This document shows positions 8,740 to 17,962 of a stretch of 64,000 bases of DNA, in pieces. Source of the stretch: an uncultured Clostridia bacterium (GTDB taxonomy: Bacteria; Bacillota; Clostridia; TANB77; CAG-508); the NCBI GenBank assembly GCA_934140005.1, contig CAKPBB010000006.1, positions 8,291-72,290 of the forward strand, written 5' to 3'. Position 1 is the stretch's first letter. Every line of letters begins with the position of its first letter. Both the position numbers and the translations under genes were made by a program. Below the pieces are notes generated by a model. It was given only the letters and a program-made list of their open reading frames with translations. It was not told where the DNA came from and made no database searches.

Positions 8740-9597
8740 ATGACACAGGCTGATAAAATTTTTATAGATACTTGCAAAGAAATTATTGAGCATGGATATT
8801 CTTCAGAAGGTACAAATGTGCGTACAAGATGGGAAGATGGTAGCGAGGCAAATTATATTTCTATTGTTGGTGTATCAAATAAATATGATGTAGGAAAAGA
8901 ATTTCCTATGATTACATTAAGAAATAATAGTGGAACTGTAAAAAGAGCTATTGATGAAGTTTTATGGATATGGCAAAAAAAGTCAAATAAAATTAGTGAA
9001 TTAAATTCTCATATTTGGGATCAATGGGCTAGAGAAGATGGAACAATAGGTAAAGCTTATGGATATCAAATGGGAAAGAAGTATCAATTTAAAACAAAAG
9101 ATGGACTAAAAGAAATGGACCAAGTAGATTTTGTTTTATATTTACTAAAAAATGATCCTTCTAGTAGAAGAATTATGACAAATATATTTAATCATGAAGA
9201 ATTAAAAGATATGGCATTAGAACCTTGCGTATATGGTACACAATGGTTAGTAAAACAAGGAAAATTACATTTGATATTAAATCAAAGGTCACAAGATATG
9301 CTTGCTGCTAATGGTTGGAATACAATGCAATATGCTGCTTTACTTTGTATGTTTGCACAAGTTTCAGGATTAGAAGTAGGAACATTAACTCACAATATAG
9401 GAGATTGCCATATTTATGATAGACATATACCTTTAGTTAAGAAACTTATCGAAGGAAAATCAATGGATGTATCTCCGAAATTGATTATTAAAAATCCTAC
9501 AAAAGATTTTTATGATTTCAAAGTGGAAGATTTTGAAATAGAAAACTATGAATACAATAAGGAAATGAAACTAGGAAAAATTCCAGTTGCAGAATAG
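8740..9597 (+). CDS. thyA: Thymidylate synthase
   Basis: Makes dTMP from dUMP, using methylenetetrahydrofolate as carbon donor and reductant and leaving dihydrofolate. The 285-residue protein has the nucleophilic Cys at about residue 163 (EPCVYGTQW), the RSQDML and ANGWNTMQYA segments and the conserved LTHNIGDCHIYDRH tail. AGGAGG lies seven bases before the ATG. The next gene encodes dihydrofolate reductase, which recycles the dihydrofolate, so the pair forms a compact dTMP cycle unit. Confidence 0.96.
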   Translation: MTQADKIFIDTCKEIIEHGYSSEGTNVRTRWEDGSEANYISIVGVSNKYDVGKEFPMITLRNNSGTVKRAIDEVLWIWQKKSNKISELNSHIWDQWAREDGTIGKAYGYQMGKKYQFKTKDGLKEMDQVDFVLYLLKNDPSSRRIMTNIFNHEELKDMALEPCVYGTQWLVKQGKLHLILNQRSQDMLAANGWNTMQYAALLCMFAQVSGLEVGTLTHNIGDCHIYDRHIPLVKKLIEGKSMDVSPKLIIKNPTKDFYDFKVEDFEIENYEYNKEMKLGKIPVAE

Positions 9598-9624
9598 AAT
9601 ACAAAAAGAAAAGAGGATAAAGAA

Positions 9625-10116
9625 ATGTTAAGTATAATAGTTGCAAAAGCAAAAAATAATATAATAGGAAAAAATAATGGTTTGTTATGGTATTTACCAG
9701 AAGATTTAAGAAGATTTAAAGAAAAAACAACAGGACATGTAATAATAATGGGAAGAAAAACTTTTGAATCACTTGGCAGAGTTTTACCAAATAGAAAACA
9801 TGTTGTATTTACACAAAATCCAGATTTTCATGTAGATGATGAAAATGTAGATGTTGTACATTCAATGCTTGAAATTAAACAATACATAGATGATGAGGAA
9901 GAAAATTTTGTAATAGGTGGAGCAATGATTTATAGTTTTCTATTGCCATATGTAAATAAAATTTATGCAACAGAAATTGATCAAAACTTCGAAGGTGATG
10001 CATTCTTTCCAAAACTAAATCCAGCAGACTGGAAAGAAACAGCTAGAGAAAAAGGCATTAAAGATGAAAAGAACACACTTGATTATGACTTTGTAACTTA
10101 TGAAAGAATTAAATAA
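9625..10116 (+). CDS. folA: Dihydrofolate reductase
   Basis: NADPH-dependent reduction of dihydrofolate to tetrahydrofolate. The 163-residue protein begins MLSIIVAKAKNNIIG, has LLWYLPEDLRRFKEKT with the catalytic acidic residue (Asp or Glu in the family), GRKTFESLG for NADPH binding and VIGGAMIYSF. It lies 27 bp after thyA and is followed by a terminator, giving a two-gene operon. Confidence 0.96.
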   Translation: MLSIIVAKAKNNIIGKNNGLLWYLPEDLRRFKEKTTGHVIIMGRKTFESLGRVLPNRKHVVFTQNPDFHVDDENVDVVHSMLEIKQYIDDEEENFVIGGAMIYSFLLPYVNKIYATEIDQNFEGDAFFPKLNPADWKETAREKGIKDEKNTLDYDFVTYERIK

Positions 10117-10120
10117 AACT

Positions 10121-10158
10121 AAAAGCTCTATAATACATGCGATTATGGAGCTTTTTTT
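10121..10158 (+). terminator. Terminator of thyA-folA
   Basis: AAAGCTCTATAAT pairs with ATTATGGAGCTTT (one G-T wobble) and is followed by a T run. Confidence 0.85.
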
Positions 10159-10163
10159 GGCAA

Positions 10164-10196
10164 TAAAAAAACTGAATTCAAATCGAATTCAGTTTT
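10164..10196 (-). terminator. Terminator of tRNA-Asn
   Basis: AAACTGAATTC and GAATTCAGTTT are perfect arms around a short loop. Read on the minus strand the hairpin is followed by a T run, placing it directly after the tRNA 3' end. Confidence 0.8.
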
Positions 10197-10271
10197 GGCT
10201 CCTCGTGTAGGACTTGAACCTACGACATTTCGGTTAACAGCCGAACGCTCTACCGACTGAGCTAACGAGGA
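10196..10271 (-). tRNA. tRNA-Asn(GTT)
   Basis: The minus strand gives a 76-nt cloverleaf. The acceptor stem pairs TCCTCGT with ACGAGGA, the D arm is AGCTCAGTCGGTAGAGC, the anticodon loop is CTGTTAA with anticodon GTT, and the T arm contains GGTTCAAGTCC. A discriminator G and an encoded CCA complete the 3' end. Confidence 0.97.
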
Positions 10272-10296
10272 ATGTATTATTTTTAACTTCTTTTGT

Positions 10297-10325
10297 ATTA
10301 TACTTTATAATATGAAAGAATGCAA
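10297..10325 (-). promoter_or_regulatory. Sigma-A promoter of tRNA-Asn
   Basis: On the minus strand TTGCAT (10325-10320) and TATAAT (10302-10297) have 17-bp spacing, 25 bp before the tRNA. Confidence 0.75.
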
Positions 10326-10465
10326 GTATTTATTCAAAAAAATATATTACATTTTTATTACAAATAATAATTTTATTATATTATTACTAATTGTATAAAG
10401 TGAATAATATCCTTTTATTAGCTCTCTCATACTCTTAATAACTTTTAAAATCTTCTATTTTTGTA

Positions 10466-10494
10466 TTTACTTATCATCTTTAAAGTGATATAAT
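10466..10494 (+). promoter_or_regulatory. Probable promoter of rsmE operon
   Basis: A good -10 box TATAAT at 10489-10494, preceded at 17 bp by the weak -35 TTTACT (10466-10471). The rsmE start is 28 bp downstream. Confidence 0.5.
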
Positions 10495-10522
10495 ACCTAT
10501 ATTAAAAAGAAGAAGTAGGACT

Positions 10523-11278
10523 ATGAGTAAATTTTTTGTTAAAGAAAATCAAATTAAAAATAATATAGTAAAAATAATTGGCCAAGATGTAAATCATATT
10601 AGAAATGTATTAAGATTGAATCTTGAAGATCAAATTAAAATTTGCAATGAAGATACAAGTGAAAATTATAATTGTAGTATCAAGCAAATTGAAAAAGATG
10701 AAATTATTTGTGAAATAAAAGAAAAAATTTCAAGTAAAGTAGAAAGTAATGTTAAAATAACAATATTTCAAGGATTACCAAAGGCAGACAAGATGGAACT
10801 TATCATTCAAAAATCTACAGAGCTTGGTGCAAGTAGGTTTGTACCAGTTGCATTAAATAGATGTATAGTAAAACTTTCCGGAAAAGATGCTCAAAAGAAA
10901 ATTGAAAGATGGCAAAAAATTTCAGAAGTAGCTGCAAAACAGTGTGGAAGAGATTTAATACCTAAAATAGAAAACATAGAAAATATAGAAGAAGTAAAAA
11001 ATCAGATATCAGACTTTGATTTATTTTTTGTTGCTTATGAACAAGAAAAAAATGTTTATTTAAAACAAGTGCTACAAGAAGTAGATAAAAGTAAAGAAAA
11101 AATACGAATTGCTTTTTTAATAGGCCCAGAAGGTGGTTTAGAAGAAAAGGAAATTGAACAAATGAAAAACGCTGGTGCAAAGATAATCAGTTTAGGAAAT
11201 AGAATTTTAAGAACTGAAACAGTTGCATTAAGTGTTACCTCTATTATAATGTATGAACTAGAAAATTTTGGAGGATAA
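10523..11278 (+). CDS. rsmE: 16S rRNA m3U1498 methyltransferase
   Basis: A SPOUT-class methyltransferase that modifies U1498 in the decoding region of 16S rRNA using SAM. The 251-residue protein starts with a PUA-like domain (GQDVNHIRNVLRL) and ends with the knot motifs FLIGPEGGLEEKE and LGNRILRTETVALSV. The length is normal. The stop codon lies one base before the start of the next gene, so the two are probably translationally coupled. Confidence 0.94.
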   Translation: MSKFFVKENQIKNNIVKIIGQDVNHIRNVLRLNLEDQIKICNEDTSENYNCSIKQIEKDEIICEIKEKISSKVESNVKITIFQGLPKADKMELIIQKSTELGASRFVPVALNRCIVKLSGKDAQKKIERWQKISEVAAKQCGRDLIPKIENIENIEEVKNQISDFDLFFVAYEQEKNVYLKQVLQEVDKSKEKIRIAFLIGPEGGLEEKEIEQMKNAGAKIISLGNRILRTETVALSVTSIIMYELENFGG

Positions 11279-11279
11279 T

Positions 11280-12098
11280 ATGAGTGAAAAAGAAATACTA
11301 ATGGAAAAAGAAATAGAAAACAAAAGAAAATTATCACAAGAAGCAAAAGACAAAATGAATGAAATAATATTTTTGAACTTTAACATATCAATAATATTAA
11401 TGTTGATAATGATTGCAATAAATATTGCTTTTTTAAATATTATGCCAAATAAATTTATAATGATAATAAAGTCCTTTTCAATTTTTTCAATTTTAGTAAC
11501 TATAACTATGTTTGAATTGGCTTATAGAAAAGAAAGTGTTTCAAAAATGTTTTATGGTATTGAATTATTAGCATTTAGCATCATAATAATGTATATACCA
11601 TATGTTTATATGCATATGCCTGAAATGACACGAAAAATATTTATGCTTACCCCTGTATATTTTGCAATTTATTATGTGGCAAAAAGTATTTTTATAAACA
11701 GAGAAATAACTAAAGAATATTTAGATGGCTTAAGTGATGTTAAAGAAATTGTAAAAGATGATGAAGAAGGCTATTTAGATGAAGATAGTACGAAAATAAT
11801 AAAAGAAATAAACAAAATTGAAGAAGCTAAAAAAGCTGAAAAACTTGCTATAAAAGAAGCAAAGAAAAAACAAAAAATGGCAATGAAGCAAGAGCTAAAG
11901 AATAAAAAAGTAAAAGAACAAGAAAAAAATTCAAAAAATAATCAAAATGCAACTAAAGTAAAAACGACTAATAAGAAAGTAAATATAAAAGAAGATACAA
12001 AAACTGAAGAAAAGAAAAAAGTAGCTAAAACAGTAAAAACAGATTCTGAAGAAAAAAGTCAAACTAAAAAAACTGTTAAAAGAAAAAGTAAGGAGTAA
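11280..12098 (+). CDS. Hypothetical membrane protein with lysine-rich C-terminal tail
   Basis: I do not recognise this 272-residue protein. About four hydrophobic segments occupy residues 30-150. The C-terminal 100 residues are a highly charged, Lys/Glu-rich coiled-coil or disordered tail ending in KRKSKE. An in-frame TTG at 11268 lies inside the GGAGG; ATG at 11280 has the correct spacing. It sits between rsmE and yicC in one transcription unit. The basic tail may contact nucleic acid or acidic partners at the membrane, which is speculation. Confidence 0.75.
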   Translation: MSEKEILMEKEIENKRKLSQEAKDKMNEIIFLNFNISIILMLIMIAINIAFLNIMPNKFIMIIKSFSIFSILVTITMFELAYRKESVSKMFYGIELLAFSIIIMYIPYVYMHMPEMTRKIFMLTPVYFAIYYVAKSIFINREITKEYLDGLSDVKEIVKDDEEGYLDEDSTKIIKEINKIEEAKKAEKLAIKEAKKKQKMAMKQELKNKKVKEQEKNSKNNQNATKVKTTNKKVNIKEDTKTEEKKKVAKTVKTDSEEKSQTKKTVKRKSKE

Positions 12099-12101
12099 AA
12101 A

Positions 12102-12977
12102 ATGATAAAAAGTATGACCGGTTTTGGTCGTGGAAAATATGAAAATGAAGGTAGAATTTATACAGTTGAAATAAAGGCAGTAAATCATAAATATAATGAT
12201 GTTTCAATAAAAATGCCACGATTTTTTAATAGTTTAGAAGATGGAATAAGAAAGAAAATTTCAAGTTCTGTTGCAAGAGGAAAAATTGATGTTTTCATAA
12301 CATTTGAAAATTATAGTGACAAAGGTATTGAAATAAAATTAAATAAAGAACTTGCTAAAATGTACATAAAAGAATTAAATGATTTAGCAAATGAAACAGG
12401 TATTCAAAATAATATAAATGTTATGGAAATCGCAAAACTTCCAGACATACTTAATATTGATGAAGAATCTCAAGAAGAACTTATTAAGCAAGAGCTAAAT
12501 ATTGCACTTGATGAAGCAATTAGCAAATTTGTACAAATGAGAGAAATTGAAGGAAGTAAATTGGCAGAAGACATAGAAAAAAGAATTCTATGGATTGAAA
12601 CTAAAGTCGAAGAAATTTCAAAGTATTCTTCAACTTTAGTAAAAGAATATATAGAAAAATTAGAAGTAAGAGTTAAAGAACTATTGCAAACTGATGTAGT
12701 GGATGAAAATAGATTAGCACAAGAAATTGTTATATATTCTGATAAATGCTCAATTGAAGAAGAACTTACAAGACTTAGAAGTCATATATTACAATTTAAA
12801 CAATTACTAAAAGGTGATTCTCCTATTGGCAAAAAATTTGATTTTCTTGTTCAAGAAATGAATAGAGAAACAAATACAATAGGCTCAAAAGCTAATTGTT
12901 TAGAAATAACAAATAGAGTTATTGATATCAAAACAGAAATAGAAAACATAAGAGAACAAATACAAAATATAGAGTAA
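12102..12977 (+). CDS. yicC: YicC/YloC-family endoribonuclease
   Basis: A 291-residue member of the YicC family, known as metal-dependent endoribonucleases. It opens with the hallmark IKSMTGFGRG, followed by VEIKAVNHKYNDVSIKMP, and ends with the conserved C-terminal block KFDFLVQEMNRETNTIGSKA. It precedes remA and rpoZ, the same order as yloC-remA-gmk-rpoZ in Bacillus and relatives, which supports orthology. Confidence 0.93.
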   Translation: MIKSMTGFGRGKYENEGRIYTVEIKAVNHKYNDVSIKMPRFFNSLEDGIRKKISSSVARGKIDVFITFENYSDKGIEIKLNKELAKMYIKELNDLANETGIQNNINVMEIAKLPDILNIDEESQEELIKQELNIALDEAISKFVQMREIEGSKLAEDIEKRILWIETKVEEISKYSSTLVKEYIEKLEVRVKELLQTDVVDENRLAQEIVIYSDKCSIEEELTRLRSHILQFKQLLKGDSPIGKKFDFLVQEMNRETNTIGSKANCLEITNRVIDIKTEIENIREQIQNIE

Positions 12978-12997
12978 TTTCAAAGGAGGGAGCTTTC

Positions 12998-13252
12998 ATG
13001 AAATTAGTTAACATAGGATTTGGAAACATAGTTTCTGCTGAAAGAATAATATCAATAGTTAGTCCAGAATCTGCTCCAATTAAAAGAATTGTTCAAGAAG
13101 CAAAAGATTCAAAAATGGCTATTGATGCAACTTATGGAAGAAGAACAAGATCAGTTATTATTATGGATTCAGGTCATGTTATATTGTCAGCAGTACAACC
13201 AGAAACAGTTGCAAGTAGAGTTGACAATGATGGTACAAATGCAGAAGAATAA
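12998..13252 (+). CDS. remA: RemA/DUF370 regulatory protein
   Basis: An 84-residue protein matching RemA, the DNA-binding activator of biofilm matrix genes in Bacillus. Diagnostic segments are LVNIGFGNIVSAERI, ATYGRRTRSVIIMDSGHV and LSAVQPETVASR. GGAGG lies upstream of the ATG. It lies between yicC and rpoZ. The direct targets in this organism are unknown. Confidence 0.93.
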   Translation: MKLVNIGFGNIVSAERIISIVSPESAPIKRIVQEAKDSKMAIDATYGRRTRSVIIMDSGHVILSAVQPETVASRVDNDGTNAEE

Positions 13253-13289
13253 TATTATAAATAAATTAAATTTTTAGGAGGAAGTTAAA

Positions 13290-13511
13290 ATGTTAGTAAA
13301 ACCACCAGTTACAGAATTATTAAAAATTATTGATGATAGATTTGAATTAATTACAATCGCATCAAAAAGAGCAAGACAAATTGCACAAGGAGCACCTGTT
13401 CTTACAGATCATCCAGAAGATAAATCTCCTGTTACACTTGCAGTTTGGGAAATTTCAGAAGGAAAAGTTAAATTAGACGATGTATCAGAAAAAGCATCAG
13501 AAAAAGAATAA
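13290..13511 (+). CDS. rpoZ: RNA polymerase omega subunit
   Basis: A 73-residue omega subunit that helps assemble and stabilise RNA polymerase. KPPVTELLKIIDDRFELITIASKRARQI is the clostridial form of the conserved region, followed by PVTLAVWEI. In many Firmicutes gmk lies directly before this gene; here remA is directly before it. A nucleotide kinase of another type follows 15 bp later. Confidence 0.92.
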   Translation: MLVKPPVTELLKIIDDRFELITIASKRARQIAQGAPVLTDHPEDKSPVTLAVWEISEGKVKLDDVSEKASEKE

Positions 13512-13526
13512 TAAAAGGAGACTTAT

Positions 13527-14087
13527 ATGGAAAAGAAATGCGTAATTTCAATTTCAGGAGAACTTGCTAGTGGAAAAGGTACTGTTTCTAAATTATTAGC
13601 TAAAGAACTAGATTATTCTATTTATAGAAATGGAGAATATGCTCGTAAATTAGCTAAAGACAAGGGACTAGATATTACAAGTTTTAATGAATATTTAACA
13701 GTACACCCAGAAATAGATAGACAAATTGAAAAAAGTGCAGCAGAATATGCAGAAGAGCATAATAACTTTATTATTGATGCAAGACTTGGCTGGTATGCAG
13801 TACCAAATTCATTTAAGGTATATCTTACAATAGATATTGATGAAGCTGCTAAAAGAGCATTTAATGATGCTAATAGAAAAGATACAGAAAAATTTGAAAC
13901 TGTTGAAGAGCAAAAAGCAGATATGCAAAGAAGATATAAAATGGAGAATGAAAGATACTTTAATGTATATGGCATACATAAAGAAGACTTAAATAACTAT
14001 GATTTAGTTGTAGATACAACTAAATTAACTCCAGAAGAAGTTAAAGAAAAAATTTTAGATGGCTATGAAGAATGGTTAAGTGAATAA
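13527..14087 (+). CDS. Cytidylate-kinase-like P-loop kinase
   Basis: A 186-residue P-loop protein. Walker A is GELASGKGTVSK near residue 11, followed by NGEYARKLAKDKGLD and a DARLGWYAVP segment, a pattern like the short archaeal-type or AAA_18 cytidylate kinases rather than guanylate kinase. It probably phosphorylates CMP or dCMP. It occupies the end of the yicC-remA-rpoZ operon, close to where guanylate kinase is normally found. Substrate assignment is by resemblance only. A terminator follows. Confidence 0.75.
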   Translation: MEKKCVISISGELASGKGTVSKLLAKELDYSIYRNGEYARKLAKDKGLDITSFNEYLTVHPEIDRQIEKSAAEYAEEHNNFIIDARLGWYAVPNSFKVYLTIDIDEAAKRAFNDANRKDTEKFETVEEQKADMQRRYKMENERYFNVYGIHKEDLNNYDLVVDTTKLTPEEVKEKILDGYEEWLSE

Positions 14088-14097
14088 AATTGCAAGG

Positions 14098-14127
14098 AAT
14101 ATGAGTTTTAAAAGGCTCATATTTTTC
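14098..14127 (+). terminator. Terminator of the rsmE-rpoZ-kinase operon
   Basis: AATATGAG (14098-14105) pairs with CTCATATT (14116-14123), followed by T residues. Confidence 0.8.
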
Positions 14128-14156
14128 TTTACTTAAATTTTGAATTATGGTAAAAT
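14128..14156 (+). promoter_or_regulatory. Probable promoter of priA-def-fmt
   Basis: TAAAAT at 14151-14156 with TTTACT 17 bp upstream (14128-14133). The same weak -35 hexamer occurs before rsmE. It abuts the preceding terminator. Confidence 0.5.
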
Positions 14157-14178
14157 AGTAGCATTGTAGGGAGAGAAT

Positions 14179-16416
14179 ATGTACGCTGAAATAATAATAA
14201 ATAGTAATGCAAGAGCACTTAATAGAATATTTGATTATATAATTCCAAATTCGCTTGAAAATGTTATAAAAGTAGGTTCAAGAATTTTTGTGCCATTTGG
14301 AAACGGAAAAAAATTAGAAGATGGTTTTGTAATTGGAATTAAAGAAAAATCAGAATTTGCAAATAAGGAAATTGCAAAAATTGATGAAGAAGAAAGTCTA
14401 ACTGAAGAAAAAATTTTACTTGCAAAACTAATGGCAAGAAAGTATTTTTGTAATATTTCAGATTGTATAAAACTAATGTTGCCTCCAGGCACTGGTGCAA
14501 AAGAAACGGAAAATAGAACAAAAGAAAAGCTAGGAAATTTTGTATATTTAAAAAAGCAAAAAGAGGAAATAGAAGAAGAATTAGCAAATAATAAAATTAA
14601 AAGTGAAAAGCAGAAACGTGCATTAAATTTTTTATTGAAAAATGATGGAATTTATGTGATAGATTTAGAAAGTTTAGCAGATGTAAGCAAAAGTGTTTTA
14701 CAAACTTTAAACAAGAATGGATATATAGATTTTATTTCAGAGCAAATCGAAAGAAATCCTTTTGTTAATAAAAATATTGAAAGAGATGAGAAAAAAATAT
14801 TAACAGAAGAACAACAAGTATGTTTTGATGGAATAAATTATTGTATTGAAAATAATGAATATTCAACTAATTTGATATATGGCATAACAGGTTCTGGAAA
14901 AACAGAAATTTATTTACAACTGATTGAATCAGCCTTAAAATTAAACAAATCAGCAATAGTACTAGTTCCAGAAATTTCACTTACACCACAGATGGTTGAT
15001 AGATTTCTTGCTAGATTCGGAGAAAAAATTGCAGTTTTACATAGTAAATTATCAAATGGGGAAAGGTTTGATGAATGGCAAAAGATAAAGAGAAATGAAG
15101 CTAAAATTGTAATAGGTGCTCGTTCAGCAATTTTTGCACCTGCTCAAAATTTAGGAATAATTATAATTGATGAAGAACATGATGCAAGTTATAAATCTGA
15201 AATGACTCCTAAATATAATGCAAAGGAACTTGCTAAATATATTGCCGAAAAATCAAATTGTCCTTTAGTATTAGGAAGTGCTACTCCAGAAATAAATAGC
15301 TTTTATCATGCGAAAAAAAGAGATTATGAACTTTATAAATTAACTAAAAGAGCCAATAGAGCAGAATTGCCAGATACCAAAATAATTGATTTGAGATATG
15401 AACTTTCAAAGGGCAATCGTTCAATGCTTAGTACAGAATTGCAAGAAGAAATAAAAAGAAATTTGCAAAATAAAGAGCAAACTATATTATTTTTGAATAG
15501 GAGGGGTTTTTCTACTTTTATAATGTGTAGAAGCTGTGGCTATGTTGCAAAATGTAAAAATTGCAATATTAGTTTAACATATCATAAATATGAAAACAAA
15601 TTAAAATGCCATTATTGTGGCTATGAAACTGCTGTTATGACAAAATGCCCAGAATGTAATAGTGATAAAATAAAATATTTTGGTACTGGAACACAAAAAT
15701 TAGAAGATGAAATTCATAAATTATTTCCAACAGCTTCAACAATAAGAATGGATATTGATACAGTAGGAAAGAAAAATTCCTATGAAGAGATTTTAGGAAA
15801 ATTTAGAGATGAAAATATAGATATATTAGTTGGAACACAGATGGTTGTAAAAGGACATCATTTTCCAAATGTTACATTAGTTGGTGTTGCATCAGCTGAT
15901 GGTGCTTTGAATATTGAAGATTATAAATCAGCAGAAAGAACATTTCAAACAATTGTACAAGTTGCAGGAAGAGCGGGAAGGGAAAATAAAAAAGGAAGAG
16001 TATATATTCAGACATACAATCCGGATCATTATGCCATAACTTTAGCACAAAAACAAAATTATGAAGAATTTTTTAATTTGGAGTTGGATTTAAGAAAAAG
16101 GTTGAATTATCCGCCTTTTTGCGATATAATACTAATTAGGTTTAATGGAAAAAATTTATCTGAAATTCAAAAAGTTTCACTAAAAATGTATAATGCTTTA
16201 AATAGTATTTTAGATAAGCAAAAAAATATTTTATACAAACCCGTTCCAGCACCAGTAGATAAAATACAAAATAAATATAGGTATCGAATGATTTTAAAGG
16301 GAAAAGTGAATCTAAAATTGATTGATTGTATAAAATATAGTATGGAAGAAAATGTAATTGGCAAAATAAAAGATACAACTATTACAGTAGATATCAATCC
16401 GAATAATATGATATAA
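14179..16416 (+). CDS. priA: Primosomal protein N' (replication restart helicase)
   Basis: A 745-residue superfamily 2 DNA helicase that reloads the replisome at stalled forks. The N-terminal DNA-binding domain is followed by Walker A GITGSGKTEIYL and the DEEHD box. The zinc-binding insert has Cys pairs CRSCGYVAKCKNC and CHYCGYE/CPEC. The late helicase motif VQVAGRAGRENKKG is intact. It begins an operon with def and fmt, a common Firmicutes arrangement. The coaBC gene often found before priA is not there. Confidence 0.95.
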   Translation: MYAEIIINSNARALNRIFDYIIPNSLENVIKVGSRIFVPFGNGKKLEDGFVIGIKEKSEFANKEIAKIDEEESLTEEKILLAKLMARKYFCNISDCIKLMLPPGTGAKETENRTKEKLGNFVYLKKQKEEIEEELANNKIKSEKQKRALNFLLKNDGIYVIDLESLADVSKSVLQTLNKNGYIDFISEQIERNPFVNKNIERDEKKILTEEQQVCFDGINYCIENNEYSTNLIYGITGSGKTEIYLQLIESALKLNKSAIVLVPEISLTPQMVDRFLARFGEKIAVLHSKLSNGERFDEWQKIKRNEAKIVIGARSAIFAPAQNLGIIIIDEEHDASYKSEMTPKYNAKELAKYIAEKSNCPLVLGSATPEINSFYHAKKRDYELYKLTKRANRAELPDTKIIDLRYELSKGNRSMLSTELQEEIKRNLQNKEQTILFLNRRGFSTFIMCRSCGYVAKCKNCNISLTYHKYENKLKCHYCGYETAVMTKCPECNSDKIKYFGTGTQKLEDEIHKLFPTASTIRMDIDTVGKKNSYEEILGKFRDENIDILVGTQMVVKGHHFPNVTLVGVASADGALNIEDYKSAERTFQTIVQVAGRAGRENKKGRVYIQTYNPDHYAITLAQKQNYEEFFNLELDLRKRLNYPPFCDIILIRFNGKNLSEIQKVSLKMYNALNSILDKQKNILYKPVPAPVDKIQNKYRYRMILKGKVNLKLIDCIKYSMEENVIGKIKDTTITVDINPNNMI

Positions 16417-16431
16417 AAAGGAGATATAGAT

Positions 16432-16914
16432 ATGGCTATTAGAAATTTAAGATACGAAGGAGACGAGATATTAAGTAAAAGAGCAAGAGAAATAGATGTT
16501 ATAGACGATAAAATAAAAGAACTTGCACAAGATATGATGGACACAATGCATAAATATGATGGAGTTGGGCTAGCAGGTCCACAAGTAGGAATTTTAAAAA
16601 GAATAATAGTAATAGATTTATATGAAGAAGGAACTCAATATATGCTTGTAAATCCAGTTATATTAAAAGAAAAAGGCGAACAATTAGTAGATGAAGGATG
16701 TTTGAGTTTTCCTAATAAATTTGGCAAAGTAAAAAGGCCAAAAGAAGTGCTAGTTGAAGCTTTAGACTTAAATGGAAAGAAAGTTAGAATAAAAGCAAAA
16801 GACTTATTAGCACAAGCTTTATGTCATGAAATAGATCATTTAAACGGAGTAGTATTTGTTAAGAGAGTTGAACCTGGAACTCTAGAAACAATTACACCAG
16901 ATAAAAATAAATAA
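16432..16914 (+). CDS. def: Peptide deformylase
   Basis: Removes the formyl group from the N-terminal methionine of new proteins using a bound metal. The three motifs are present in the 160-residue protein: GVGLAGPQVG (the middle Ala is Gly here), EGCLSFP with the metal-binding Cys, and HEIDHLNG with the two His ligands and catalytic Glu. It lies 15 bp after priA and directly before fmt, its functional counterpart. Confidence 0.95.
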   Translation: MAIRNLRYEGDEILSKRAREIDVIDDKIKELAQDMMDTMHKYDGVGLAGPQVGILKRIIVIDLYEEGTQYMLVNPVILKEKGEQLVDEGCLSFPNKFGKVKRPKEVLVEALDLNGKKVRIKAKDLLAQALCHEIDHLNGVVFVKRVEPGTLETITPDKNK

Positions 16915-16968
16915 ATTCTAGGATATTTTAAAGAAGGGAAAAGTTTTTATAAAACTTTAGGTATGAAA

Positions 16969-17937
16969 ATGAGAATTCTTTTTATGGGTACACCAGATTT
17001 TGCAGCAGAATCATTAAAAGCAATTGTAGAAAATGGATATGAGGTTTGTGGAGTTGTAACAAATCCAGATAGACCAAAAGGTAGAGGAATGAAAATGTTA
17101 TATTCACCAGTTAAAGAATATGCATTAGAGAAGAATTTGAAAATATTTCAACCAGAAAAGATAGCAAATAACGAGGATTTTAAAAATGAGATTAGAAACT
17201 TAAATGTTGATATAGCTTGTGTTGTAGCTTATGGTAAAATTCTACCTAAATCATTTTTAAAGATTCCTCGTTTAGGTTGCATAAATGTTCATGGCTCTTT
17301 GTTGCCTCAATATAGAGGTGCAGCACCAATACAGTGGGCTATTTTAAATGGTGACAAAGAAACAGGAATTACAACAATGTATATGAATGAAAAAATGGAT
17401 GAAGGAGATATTATTTTACAAGAAAAAGTTGAAATTGGAGTAGATGAAACAACAGGAGAATTATGGTCAAAACTTTCAAATGTTGGAGCAAATTTATTGA
17501 TTAAGACATTAAAAGAAATTGAAAATGGTACTGCTAAAAGGATAACTCAACCAGAAAATTTTACATTAGCTCCAATGCTAAATAAAGAAATGTCAAAAAT
17601 AAATTGGAATGAGCAAACATCTACTACAATTAAAAATTTAGTAAGAGGTTTAAACCCTATTATGGGAGCTTATTCAATGCTAAATAATAAAAAAATAAAA
17701 TTTTGGAAAGTACAAGTTTTATCAGAAAAAGAGATGTCAACAATTCTTTCAAATGTAGAACTAAAAGAATACCAAAATGGAGAAGTTGTGTATAGTTCAG
17801 ATAAATTAGGATTATACATAAAAGCAATTGATGGCTATATTTCAGTATTAGAAATTCAAGGAGAGAATTCTAAAAAGATGGATATAAATTCTTTCCTAAG
17901 AGGAAATAATATTTGTGAAGGTGATATATTAAAATAA
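16969..17937 (+). CDS. fmt: Methionyl-tRNA formyltransferase
   Basis: Formylates initiator Met-tRNA with 10-formyltetrahydrofolate. The 322-residue protein begins MRILFMGTPDFAAESL and has the catalytic HGSLLPQYRGAAPIQWAI segment and the C-terminal tRNA-binding domain. An ATG at 16963 leaves only one base after the AGG, so the in-frame ATG at 16969 is preferred. It ends the priA-def-fmt operon. A copy of the dispersed structured repeat begins 25 bp after the stop codon. Confidence 0.94.
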   Translation: MRILFMGTPDFAAESLKAIVENGYEVCGVVTNPDRPKGRGMKMLYSPVKEYALEKNLKIFQPEKIANNEDFKNEIRNLNVDIACVVAYGKILPKSFLKIPRLGCINVHGSLLPQYRGAAPIQWAILNGDKETGITTMYMNEKMDEGDIILQEKVEIGVDETTGELWSKLSNVGANLLIKTLKEIENGTAKRITQPENFTLAPMLNKEMSKINWNEQTSTTIKNLVRGLNPIMGAYSMLNNKKIKFWKVQVLSEKEMSTILSNVELKEYQNGEVVYSSDKLGLYIKAIDGYISVLEIQGENSKKMDINSFLRGNNICEGDILK

Positions 17938-17962
17938 AAATTGTTGAAATATTGCATCTGAT

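Noticed and set aside
13089..13277. A 62-codon frame overlapping remA
   Set aside because: It lies in another frame within the highly conserved remA coding sequence.
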